The translations under genes and the position numbers were made by a program. Shown piece by piece: positions 16,740-24,151 of a stretch of 64,000 nt of DNA. The first letter of the stretch is position 1; each line of letters opens with the position of its first letter. The notes below the pieces were generated by a model that worked only from the letters and a program-made list of their open reading frames with translations, did no database searches and was not told the DNA's origin. The stretch spans positions 496,001-560,000 of the forward strand of contig NZ_CP014206.1 in assembly GCF_001563225.1 (NCBI RefSeq), given 5' to 3'. Origin of the DNA: Pseudodesulfovibrio indicus. GTDB taxonomy: Bacteria > Desulfobacterota > Desulfovibrionia > Desulfovibrionales > Desulfovibrionaceae.

Positions 16740-17681
16740 ATGGGAAGACGCAAGATCAGGCGGACGGTGCAACGGGAGCCGGGGGTTACATACTACAAAC
16801 CCCAGGGCATCCCCATGCGCGAACTGCAAAACGCGACCCTGACCTTCGAGGAGCTGGAGGCGCTACGGCTTGCCGACGCCGAAGGGTTCACTCAGGAAGA
16901 GGGGGCGCAGGTCATGGGCGTTTCCAGGGCCACCTTCGGCCGTGTGCTGGGCGCGGCGCGGGCCATCGTGGCCTCGGCGCTGGCCGAGGGGCACGCCATC
17001 CGCATCGAGGGCGGCCACTACACCCTGGCCGAAGAGGCCTGGGAATGCCCCGAACTCTCACCGGACCAGGAGTCCGAAACAACGGGAGATGAAATTATGC
17101 CCGGAATGGACGGAAAAGGTCCGCGCGCCGGAGGCGGCGGGCGGTGCATGGGCGGTCGCGGCCGAGGAATGGGCCGAGGCCAGGGAATGGGCCAGGGACG
17201 CGGAATGGGCGGCCAGGGCCAAGGAATGGGCCAGGGACGCCGCATGGGCGGCCAGGGCATGGGAGCCGAGACCGGCTCCGCAACTCAGCAATCCAAGGAT
17301 ATGACAATGGGCAAGATCGCAGTGACCACCGAAGGACCGACCCTGGAAGACCGCGTGGACCCTCGGTTCGGCCGGGCCGCAGGCTTCGCCATCGTGGACC
17401 CGGAAACCATGACCGTGGTCAGCTACGTGGACAACGGCGGTTCGCAGGCCCTGGCGCAGGGCGCCGGAATCCAAGCCGCGGAAAACGTGGCCAACGCGGG
17501 CGCAACCGTGCTGCTGACGGGCTATGTCGGCCCCAAGGCCTTTGCGGCTTTGCAGGCCGCCGGAATCGGCATCGGGCAGGACGTGGATAACCTGACCGTG
17601 CGCGAGGCCGTGGAACAATACAAGGCGGGCCGCGTGAACATGGCCGACGCCCCCAACGCCCAGGCCGGAGGCAACAAGTGA
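16740..17681 (+). CDS. DUF134 / Gly-Met-rich / NifX-fold fusion protein
   Basis: 313 residues. Residues 1-100 are a DUF134 helix-turn-helix domain (VTYYKPQGIPMREL, then LTFEELEALRLADAEGFTQ). Residues 120-178 start MPGMDGKGPR and are rich in Gly, Met, Arg and Gln, like the small DUF5320 proteins. Residues 190-300 form a NifX/NifB-type iron-molybdenum-cofactor-binding fold (KIAVTTEG ... VDPRFGRAAGFAIVD). Each junction keeps an internal ATG with a ribosome-binding-like site: GGGAG before 17097 and AAGGAT before 17307. It therefore looks like three once-separate genes joined into one frame. The last codons overlap the next gene (GTGA). Confidence 0.85.
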   Translation: MGRRKIRRTVQREPGVTYYKPQGIPMRELQNATLTFEELEALRLADAEGFTQEEGAQVMGVSRATFGRVLGAARAIVASALAEGHAIRIEGGHYTLAEEAWECPELSPDQESETTGDEIMPGMDGKGPRAGGGGRCMGGRGRGMGRGQGMGQGRGMGGQGQGMGQGRRMGGQGMGAETGSATQQSKDMTMGKIAVTTEGPTLEDRVDPRFGRAAGFAIVDPETMTVVSYVDNGGSQALAQGAGIQAAENVANAGATVLLTGYVGPKAFAALQAAGIGIGQDVDNLTVREAVEQYKAGRVNMADAPNAQAGGNK

Positions 17682-18541
17682 TCTACGCCGTGGCCAGCGG
17701 CAAGGGCGGCACGGGCAAGACCACGGTGTCTTCGTCCCTGGCCGCCCTTTGGGACGCGCCCGCCGCGCTGGTGGACCTCGACGTGGAGGAACCGAACCTC
17801 CACCTCTTCCTCAACCCGGACCTGAGCTCCGTGGAAAAGGCGTGGATCGAGGTCCCGGAAGCGGACGAGGACAAATGCACCCGCTGCCGCGCATGCGCCG
17901 ACCTGTGCCAGTTCAAGGCCATCACCGTCATGGCCGACACCCTGCTCGTGTTCCCGGAGATGTGCCACGGGTGCGGCGGCTGCCTTGCCGTCTGCCCCGA
18001 GGGCGCGCTCTTTCCGGGCCGCCGCGAGCTGGGCGAGATATGCAAGGGCACGGCGGGCCGCCACCGGTTCGTCATGGGCAGGCTCCGCGTGGGCGAGGCC
18101 ATGTCCCCGCCGCTCATGCGCCAGATCCGCGAGCTGTTCCCGGCCCTGGCCAAGGACGGCGACATCCTCATCGACGCCCCCCCGGGCGTGAGCTGCCCGG
18201 CCATCAACGCCGTGGCCGACGCCGACTGCATCGTGCTCGTGACCGAGCCGACGCCCTTCGGCTTCCATGATTTCAAACTCGCGTGGGAGGCGTTCACCCC
18301 GCTGGGCAAGCCCATGGGCGCGGTCATCAACCGCGCGGACCTGGGCGACTCCCAGGTGACCGACTTCTGCCGCGACAACAACATTCCGGTCTGGGCCGAG
18401 ATCCCCTACTCCCGCGACATCGCCCAGGCGTACTCGCGCGGCGAGATCATCGCCACCATGCTCAAGGGGTTGGAGCCGGTCTTCACCACCCTGCGCGACC
18501 GGATGCGGGCCGCCGCCCGAAAGGAGGCCACCCATGCGTGA
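17678..18541 (+). CDS. MinD-superfamily ATPase with inserted ferredoxin domain (first copy)
   Basis: 287 residues starting at a GTG that overlaps the upstream stop by four bases. A deviant Walker A (SGKGGTGKTT) opens the protein. Residues about 63-95 insert two [4Fe-4S] sites, CTRCRACADLCQ and CHGCGGCLAVCPEGA, before the ATPase fold resumes (LIDAPPGVSCP). This is the COG1149 group that accompanies NifX-fold Orp proteins in Desulfovibrio, where the complex has been linked to cell division positioning and carries a Mo-Cu cluster. Applying that function here is inference. Confidence 0.9.
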   Translation: MIYAVASGKGGTGKTTVSSSLAALWDAPAALVDLDVEEPNLHLFLNPDLSSVEKAWIEVPEADEDKCTRCRACADLCQFKAITVMADTLLVFPEMCHGCGGCLAVCPEGALFPGRRELGEICKGTAGRHRFVMGRLRVGEAMSPPLMRQIRELFPALAKDGDILIDAPPGVSCPAINAVADADCIVLVTEPTPFGFHDFKLAWEAFTPLGKPMGAVINRADLGDSQVTDFCRDNNIPVWAEIPYSRDIAQAYSRGEIIATMLKGLEPVFTTLRDRMRAAARKEATHA

Positions 18542-19403
18542 GATAGTGGTCATCTCCGGCAAGGGCGGAGCGGGCAAGACGTCCATGACCGGGGCGTTCG
18601 CCCATCTCGCGGATAACGCCATTCTCTGCGACCTGGATGTGGACGCCCCGGACCTCCACCTGCTCCTCAGCCCGCAAATCAAGACCGAGGAATCCTTCCT
18701 CTCCGGCAACGAGGCGGTCATCGACCCGGACCGCTGCATCGGTTGCGGCCAATGCGCCGAACTCTGCCGCTACAACGCCGTTCGCGAGGACGCGGACGGC
18801 TACCGCATCGACCCGCTGGCCTGCGAGGGATGCAAGGTCTGCGTGGCGCTCTGCCCTGAACAGGCCATCGACTTCCCGCAGAAGCACTGCGGCCAGTGGT
18901 ACGTCTCGGACACCCGGTTCGGGACCATGGTCCACGCCCAGCTCTTCCCCGGCGAGGAGAACTCGGGGCGGCTCGTCACCCTGCTCAAGCAGAAGGCACG
19001 GGCCATTGCCGAGGAACAGGGTCTGGACCTGGTCCTGTGCGACGGCGCGCCCGGCATCGGCTGCCCGGTCATCAGCTCCATGGCGGGTACGAACCTGGCC
19101 GTGATCGTCACCGAACCCACCCCGTCCGGCCTGCACGACCTCAAGCGCGTGGCCGAACTGTGCGACCGGTTCAGGACCAAGGTCGCGGTGCTGGTCAACA
19201 AGTGGGACATCAACCCGGACCTGACCGAAGAGATCGAGTCGTGGTCCACGGGCCGGGGCTACACCCTGGCAGGACGCATCCCCCACGACCGGGCCGTGGT
19301 GGACGCCATGCTTGAACGCAAGGCGGTCACCGAGACCGGGTCGGACCTCACGCCCCTTCTCGAACGATCCTGGGCCGGGATTCTGGCCCTGCTCGATAGT
19401 TGA
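18534..19403 (+). CDS. MinD-superfamily ATPase with inserted ferredoxin domain (second copy)
   Basis: 289 residues, a paralogue of the preceding gene, overlapping it by eight bases. Walker A is SGKGGAGKTS; the ferredoxin insert holds CIGCGQCAELCR and CEGCKVCVALCPEQA; the switch region is LCDGAPGIGCPVISS. The paired ATPases probably act as a heterodimer that loads or delivers a metal-sulfur cluster to the neighbouring NifX-fold proteins. This is family knowledge plus context; no substrate is visible. Confidence 0.9.
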   Translation: MREIVVISGKGGAGKTSMTGAFAHLADNAILCDLDVDAPDLHLLLSPQIKTEESFLSGNEAVIDPDRCIGCGQCAELCRYNAVREDADGYRIDPLACEGCKVCVALCPEQAIDFPQKHCGQWYVSDTRFGTMVHAQLFPGEENSGRLVTLLKQKARAIAEEQGLDLVLCDGAPGIGCPVISSMAGTNLAVIVTEPTPSGLHDLKRVAELCDRFRTKVAVLVNKWDINPDLTEEIESWSTGRGYTLAGRIPHDRAVVDAMLERKAVTETGSDLTPLLERSWAGILALLDS

Positions 19404-19432
19404 AACCAACCGATTTACAAGGAGTCTTTGTG

Positions 19433-19807
19433 ATGAATACCCGTATTGCGATCCCCTCGGCCGCCCCCGGCGGCATGGACGCCGCCATCGACGCCCACTT
19501 CGGCCATTGCGCCATGTACACCCTGGTGGACGTGGAGGACGGCGCCGTGAAAGAGGTCTCGGTCGTCCCCTCCTGCCCGCACGTCCAGGGCGGCTGCATG
19601 GCCCCGGTCAACTACCTGGCCGACAACAAGGTCCAGGCGCTCATCTCCGGCGGCATGGGCATGCGCCCGCTCATGGGCTTCAACCAGGTCGGCATCCAGG
19701 TCTACCACGGCTCGGGCGCACCCACCGTGAGCGTGGCCATCGAGGCGTTCCTGCGCGACTCCCTGCCCGTGTTCACCGTGGACCAGACCTGCGGCGGCGG
19801 TCACTAG
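19433..19807 (+). CDS. NifX-fold protein, Orp-like
   Basis: 124 residues from ATG 19433 with AAGGAG eight bases upstream. The fold is the same as the C-terminal part of the first gene of the operon (TRIAIPSAAPGGMDAAIDAHFGHCAMYTLVD). Unlike that copy it is rich in cysteine and histidine: SCPHVQGGCMAP and a C-terminal TCGGGH, which could bind a metal cluster. In Desulfovibrio the orange protein (Orp) of this fold carries a Mo-Cu-sulfide cluster. Whether this one does is unknown. Confidence 0.8.
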   Translation: MNTRIAIPSAAPGGMDAAIDAHFGHCAMYTLVDVEDGAVKEVSVVPSCPHVQGGCMAPVNYLADNKVQALISGGMGMRPLMGFNQVGIQVYHGSGAPTVSVAIEAFLRDSLPVFTVDQTCGGGH

Positions 19808-19809
19808 CC

Positions 19810-20169
19810 ATGTCCATCGTGGCGGCCACAAACCGACCGGAACAACTGGCCCCGTTCCTCAAGGCCCTGACAGAACAGACCGGCCATGAGATCGGCGTGG
19901 CCCCGTCCGGGGCGCAAACCCTGGAATGGGTCGCCACCAAATCCCCGGTGCTGGTGGTCATCGACGAAGGACTGCCTGATCAAAAACCCCTGGACCTGGT
20001 GCGCGAAATCCTCATGGTCTCGGCCATGACCCTCACCGCCGTGATCACCGCCCTGTCCGAAGACGACTTCCACGAAGCCAGCGAAGGATACGGCGTGCTC
20101 ATGGCACTGCCCACCAACCCCACCGCAGCCGACGGCACCGAACTCGCCAAACGCCTGTCCGAAGTCTAG
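19810..20169 (+). CDS. Receiver-like protein lacking part of the acidic pocket
   Basis: 119 residues beginning three bases after the upstream stop, with no separate ribosome-binding site (coupled). The middle strand LVVIDEGLPDQKPLDLVREIL resembles the phosphorylation strand of response-regulator receivers, and MTLTAVITAL matches the following strand with its Thr. The N-terminal acidic pair is missing (SIVAATNRPEQ instead of DD). I read it as a receiver-fold or pseudo-receiver protein that may control the ATPase complex. Last gene of the operon; a strong terminator follows. Confidence 0.6.
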   Translation: MSIVAATNRPEQLAPFLKALTEQTGHEIGVAPSGAQTLEWVATKSPVLVVIDEGLPDQKPLDLVREILMVSAMTLTAVITALSEDDFHEASEGYGVLMALPTNPTAADGTELAKRLSEV

Positions 20170-20188
20170 GCCCCGAGAGACAACCATC

Positions 20189-20222
20189 AAAAGTCCCGCA
20201 CGGCTTGCCGTGCGGGACTTTT
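20189..20222 (+). terminator. Terminator of the Orp-like operon
   Basis: AAAAGTCCCGCACGGC (20189-20204) pairs perfectly with GCCGTGCGGGACTTTT (20207-20222), a 16-bp stem that ends in T's. The A's on the other side make it usable in both directions. Confidence 0.9.
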
Positions 20223-20225
20223 GTT

Positions 20226-20633
20226 GCCTCCGGCGGCCAGGGGGGAAGGGGAAGAGGGGAACCCTTTGAAAAGGGATTCCCCTCTTCCCCTTCCCCCCTG
20301 GACCCCCCAACCCCATCTCCCCTCCCAAACTTTTTGGGTCGCTTCGCGAGGTTCGAGGATTACAAGGAAGCCCCCTCCTTTCGAGGTCCCTGCACGCCGC
20401 CCGGCGCGCCCCCTTCGGGACACCGCCTGTCCGCCACCGACCATCCTCCATCCAACACCCCACACAAACACCTCCCCAACCACCACACAAACAACACCCA
20501 CCCGCGCCCGCACGGACCCGAGCGAAGCGAGCGACAAAAAGTTTTGGAAAAGGGAGGGATGGGGGTCTGGGGGAAGGGAGGGAAAAACCTTTCTCAAAAG
20601 GTTTTTCCCTCCCTTCCCCCAGCCGCCGGAGGC
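20226..20633. repeat. Double-hairpin intergenic element, copy C
   Basis: The longest complete copy, about 408 bp, bounded by GCCTCCGGCGGC and GCCGCCGGAGGC. Left hairpin: CCAGGGGGGAAGGGGAAGAGGGG paired with its near-complement around AACCCTTTGAAAAGGGA. Then CCAAACTTTTTGGGTCGCTTCGCGAGG, a middle of about 160 bases, CCGAGCGAAGCGAGCGACAAAAAGTTTTGG in inverse orientation, and a right hairpin CTGGGGGAAGGGAGGGAAAAACC... with its complement. It separates two convergent genes. Confidence 0.85.
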
Positions 20634-20648
20634 ATTCCTCGACGGCCG

Positions 20649-22046
20649 CTAGTCGGCCTGGATGTTGTAGGCCTTGAGCTTGCGGTACAGGGAGCTGCGT
20701 TCCAGGCCGATGGCCTTGGCGAGCTGGGAGATATTGCCGTCGAATTCCTTGAGCTTTGCTTCGAGGAACCGGGCTTCGAAGTCGGCGCGGGCCTGTTTGA
20801 GGTCGGCGGGCCCGTCGTTGATCAGGCCGTCCATGGGCGCGGCGGGTACGGTTTCGCCGGGCTCGGGCGCGGGGCGGGCGGGCTTGAACTCGGGCGGCAG
20901 CCGGTCCGGGGTGACGGTTTCGCCCGCGTACATGATGAACATGCGCTCCACGAAGTTCTTGAGTTCGCGGACGTTGCCGGGCCAGGGGTAGCGGCTGAGG
21001 ACGTCGATGGATTCGGGGGCGAAGGCGATGGGCTTGAACCCGTGCTGGCGCACGAGGGTATCCATGAAATCGTTGATGAGCAGGGGGATGTCTTCCACGC
21101 GGTCGCGCAGGGGCGGCAGTTCCAGGGGGAAGACCTTGAGCCGGTAGTAGAGGTCTTCGCGGAAGTTGCCGGCCTTGATCTCGCGGGGCAAATCCTTGTT
21201 GGTGGCGGCGATGACGCGCACGTCGACCTTGATGGTCTTGCGCCCGCCCACGTGTTCGAAGGCCTGCTCCTGGAGGATGCGCAGGATCTTGGCCTGGGTC
21301 TTGAGGGACATGTCGCCGATCTCGTCCAGGAACAGGGTGGACCCGTCGGCCAGCTCGAACTTGCCGATCTGGGCCTTTTCCGCCCCGGTGAACGCGCCCT
21401 TTTCGTGGCCGAAGAGTTCGGATTCGATGAGTTCCTCGGGGATGGCGGCGCAGTTGACGGCCACCAGCGGCTTGTCGGCGCGGGAGGACTGGTTGTGGAT
21501 GGACCGGGCCACGATCTCCTTGCCGGTGCCGTTCGCGCCGGTGATGAGCACCCAGGATTCGGTGGGCGCGACCCTGCCGATGACCTCGCGGAGGTTGGCG
21601 ATGGGCGCGGACTCGCCGGTCAGGGTGACGGGCTGTTCCGAGGAGATGCGGGTCTTGAGCGCCTGGTTTTCCTGGCGCAGCCGGGAGAACTCCAACCCGT
21701 TGCGGGCGGAGACCACGACCTTTTCCAGGGACAGGGGTTTCTCGATGAAGTCGAAGGCCCCTTTCTTGAGCGCCTTGACCGCGGTCTCGATGGTTCCGTG
21801 CCCGGAGATCATGATCACGGGCAGCCCCTCGTAGTCACGGGAGATGGTCTCCAGGGCCTCCAGGCCGTCCATGCCGGGCAGCCAGATGTCGAGGAATACG
21901 AGGTCCGGGATGTCGGTGCCGAGGAGTTCCAGCCCCTGTTCGCCGGATTCCGCTTCGACCACGGAGAGCCCCTCGTCCTCCAGGATGCCGCGCAGGGAAA
22001 GACGGATGGACTCTTCGTCGTCGATGATCAGGATCTTTGCGGCCAT
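20649..22046 (-). CDS. Sigma-54-dependent response regulator (NtrC/NtrX type)
   Basis: 465 residues from ATG 22046 with AAGGGAGC five bases upstream. A receiver domain covers about residues 1-120 (IDDEES; phospho-Asp in LVFLDIWLPGMDG; Lys in IEKPLS). The AAA+ domain has Walker A GANGTGKE, the sigma-54 contact loop GAFTGA and LFLDEIGDMS. The C-terminal Fis-type helix-turn-helix ends LAKAIGLERSSLYRKLKAYNI. It activates sigma-54 promoters after phosphorylation. No histidine kinase is adjacent, so it is an orphan. It faces the Orp-like operon, and in Desulfovibrio a sigma-54 regulator controls orp genes. The two sigma-54 promoters in this window are other possible targets. Confidence 0.93.
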   Translation of the reverse strand: MAAKILIIDDEESIRLSLRGILEDEGLSVVEAESGEQGLELLGTDIPDLVFLDIWLPGMDGLEALETISRDYEGLPVIMISGHGTIETAVKALKKGAFDFIEKPLSLEKVVVSARNGLEFSRLRQENQALKTRISSEQPVTLTGESAPIANLREVIGRVAPTESWVLITGANGTGKEIVARSIHNQSSRADKPLVAVNCAAIPEELIESELFGHEKGAFTGAEKAQIGKFELADGSTLFLDEIGDMSLKTQAKILRILQEQAFEHVGGRKTIKVDVRVIAATNKDLPREIKAGNFREDLYYRLKVFPLELPPLRDRVEDIPLLINDFMDTLVRQHGFKPIAFAPESIDVLSRYPWPGNVRELKNFVERMFIMYAGETVTPDRLPPEFKPARPAPEPGETVPAAPMDGLINDGPADLKQARADFEARFLEAKLKEFDGNISQLAKAIGLERSSLYRKLKAYNIQAD

Positions 22047-22116
22047 GAGTGCTCCCTTGCGTGGTGGTGCGGCGCGGGTCCGCCGTCCCCCCTTATAGAT
22101 GACCCGGGGCGATGAT

Positions 22117-23286
22117 TCAAGCGGGACGGGCGGGCGTGGGGAAATCCCAGGTCTTTTTGCGCAGCCTGGCGTAGGATCGTTTGCCGTGGACCATGTCGCC
22201 CAGAGGCCCGCCCAGGAGCTTGACGAACCAGGACAGGGAGCGCGGCCCGAACAGCCCCATGGACCGGAACAGGGTCCAGCGCAACCGGTCCGAGCCCCTG
22301 AGCTCGGGCAGGACGTAGCGGCGCAGCCGGTCCACGTAGCGCGGGCCGGGGTCGGTCCCCCCGGCCAGGGCCGCGGCCACGGCCTCGCCCGCGTACCGCC
22401 CTGTGCACAGGGCAAAGAAGATGCCCTCACCGAACAGCGGCTCCACGAACCCGCCCGCGTCGCCCGCCAGGAGCGTCGCCCCGCAGACCGGCTCCTCCAG
22501 GTAGTTTCCGTAGGGCAAAGGATGCCCCCGGCGCTCGGAAACCGTGTTCGGATCGATCTCAAGAATCTCTAGATATTCTCTAAACAGCCTGGAAAAGTTG
22601 ACGTTTCCGCGACGAAGGCCGCAGATTCCCAAAACCGCCTTCCCCGGGTTGGGAAAGACCCAGCCATAGCCCGCCTCCAGCTGGCCGATATACAATTCGG
22701 GGTGCTCCACCACCCTTGGAAGGCGGTCGGCGTCGAGTTGTATCTCGATGGTCGGGGCGGTCAGTTCTCGCCATCTCTCGCGGTCGTAATTCGGGAAGGA
22801 CTTGCGGACCACGGAGTTGGCCCCGTCCGCGCCGATGAGAAAACGTCCCCGGAAGGTCTCGCCGGTCTTGAGCGTGGCTTCGCCGTTGCGCGGGTCGCAG
22901 GTTGCGACCTCGGCCCCCTCGAAGACTTCGGCCCCGGCGCGCCGGGCGTGGTCGAGAAGCAGCGCGTCGAGTACGGCCCGATCCGAGAAGTGGAAAGGAA
23001 ACGACAGGGCCCCTTCGGCCAGGAGCCGGTTCGGGGTGCGGATGACGTAGCGGTCCGAGGCATGGTTCACGGCGCCCGCCTCGGCCAGGGAGGCCGGGGT
23101 CTCGCCGAACAGGGTCTCCAGCAGCCGGACGGTCTTCCAGGTCAGCAGCCCGCCGCACAGCTTGGGCCGGGGAAAGACGGCGCGGTCCAGGACGGCCACG
23201 GACCGCCCCTGCCGGGCCAGGACCAGGGCGGCCGCGCTCCCGGCCAGGGAGCCGCCGCAGACGAGTGCGTCGAACGTCTTGGTCAT
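22117..23286 (-). CDS. Geranylgeranyl-reductase-like FAD-dependent oxidoreductase
   Basis: 389 residues. An N-terminal FAD-binding Rossmann motif (ALVCGGSLAGSAAALVLARQG) and the family mark PRPKLCGG appear in the first 45 residues. The second FAD motif GRFLIGADGANSVVRK and the third LLAGDAGGFVEPLFGEGI are also present. Members reduce prenyl double bonds of lipids or quinones. The actual substrate is open. It follows the small membrane protein gene by four bases, so they are one unit. Confidence 0.85.
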   Translation of the reverse strand: MTKTFDALVCGGSLAGSAAALVLARQGRSVAVLDRAVFPRPKLCGGLLTWKTVRLLETLFGETPASLAEAGAVNHASDRYVIRTPNRLLAEGALSFPFHFSDRAVLDALLLDHARRAGAEVFEGAEVATCDPRNGEATLKTGETFRGRFLIGADGANSVVRKSFPNYDRERWRELTAPTIEIQLDADRLPRVVEHPELYIGQLEAGYGWVFPNPGKAVLGICGLRRGNVNFSRLFREYLEILEIDPNTVSERRGHPLPYGNYLEEPVCGATLLAGDAGGFVEPLFGEGIFFALCTGRYAGEAVAAALAGGTDPGPRYVDRLRRYVLPELRGSDRLRWTLFRSMGLFGPRSLSWFVKLLGGPLGDMVHGKRSYARLRKKTWDFPTPARPA

Positions 23287-23290
23287 GGCG

Positions 23291-23776
23291 TTACATGGTG
23301 TTGATCATGGATGAGGGGTTCTTGCCCTGCTTCTTCAGGTCGAGATACGCCTGGATGTCCTTGTCCAGCTTGGCCAGCACGGATGTGACCAGTTCGCCCC
23401 GCCGCGTGCGGCGCACCGGGGTGGAAAAGGTGAAGTCGTCGGACAGGGTGACGTGGACCTCGAACAGGATGGCCGTGTTCGGGCCGATTTCCCGGTAGCG
23501 GTCCTGGGGCGAGGCCTCGATCCTGACTTCCTCGATGAGCTTGTTGCGCACCTTGATGTAGTCCAGGAGCCGCTGTACCTCCTTGGGTACGTAGTCCCGG
23601 CGGTGCAGCTCGCCCGCAAACTTGAGCTTCTTGTCCGCGGACTGGGAAAAGACGGACTCTCCCTTGCGCACGATGTCGAGGTTGAAAAAGATGAAGATCA
23701 CGGCGGCCGCGGCCAGGATCAGCAGGATGTTCCTGGTCCACTCCGCCGTCCGGCTGTGTCGCCTCTTGCTCTGCAT
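23291..23776 (-). CDS. Membrane-anchored protein of unknown function
   Basis: 161 residues from an ATG with GGGAGC five bases upstream. A basic N-terminus precedes one membrane helix (about residues 16-32, NILLILAAAAVIFIFFN); the rest is charged and probably periplasmic, ending in a lysine-rich helix. I recognise no family. It sits just ahead of the geranylgeranyl-reductase-like gene and is probably co-transcribed with it. Confidence 0.7.
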   Translation of the reverse strand: MQSKRRHSRTAEWTRNILLILAAAAVIFIFFNLDIVRKGESVFSQSADKKLKFAGELHRRDYVPKEVQRLLDYIKVRNKLIEEVRIEASPQDRYREIGPNTAILFEVHVTLSDDFTFSTPVRRTRRGELVTSVLAKLDKDIQAYLDLKKQGKNPSSMINTM

Positions 23777-23916
23777 GCCTGCTCCCGTGGTGGATGTGAG
23801 GTGCGTGGGGCCCCTATACTATGAAACCGGCCAAGAAAAAAGTCCGGAACCGGCCCCGCGGACGGAGCCTCCCGGTTATCCTGACGAAACCCGGACTGCA
23901 ATTAACGGCCAGCATG

Positions 23917-24151
23917 AAGGCTGTTCAAAAATAGTGAGATGCAGCCTCAGCCGTTAGGCGAGCGGTCCCGCGCGAGCCTTACGGATGCGGACAGCAGCGA
24001 TAGGCGCAAAAAAGAGTCAAGGCCGAAGCGTACTCCCTGTACGCGAGGGTTTGGCTCTTTTGCAGCATAACAAAGTCATAAGATCTTGTACGGCTCGGAA
24101 ACTCGCCTACAATTCACTTAACGCCGCAGATCGCTGTTTTTCAACAGCCTT
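23917..24151. mobile_element. 235-bp MITE-like inverted-repeat element
   Basis: The ends are imperfect inverted repeats: AAGGCTGTTCAAAAATAG (23917-23934) and GCTGTTTTTCAACAGCCTT (24133-24151). Inside is another inverted pair (GCAAAAAAGAGTCAA and TTTGGCTCTTTTGC) around CGTACTCCCTGTACGCGAGG. There is no coding potential. The right end directly touches the nadE stop codon, as if the element inserted at or formed the 3' end of the gene. No target duplication is obvious. Confidence 0.6.

Noticed and set aside
10718-20633. Repeat copies A-C as a CRISPR array
   Set aside because: The copies are 4-6 kb apart, are hairpins of varying sequence, and have no spacer pattern or cas genes.
20205-22115. Long plus-strand open frame (636 residues) across the sigma-54 regulator
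   Set aside because: Antisense shadow of the regulator, and its start lies in repeat copy C.
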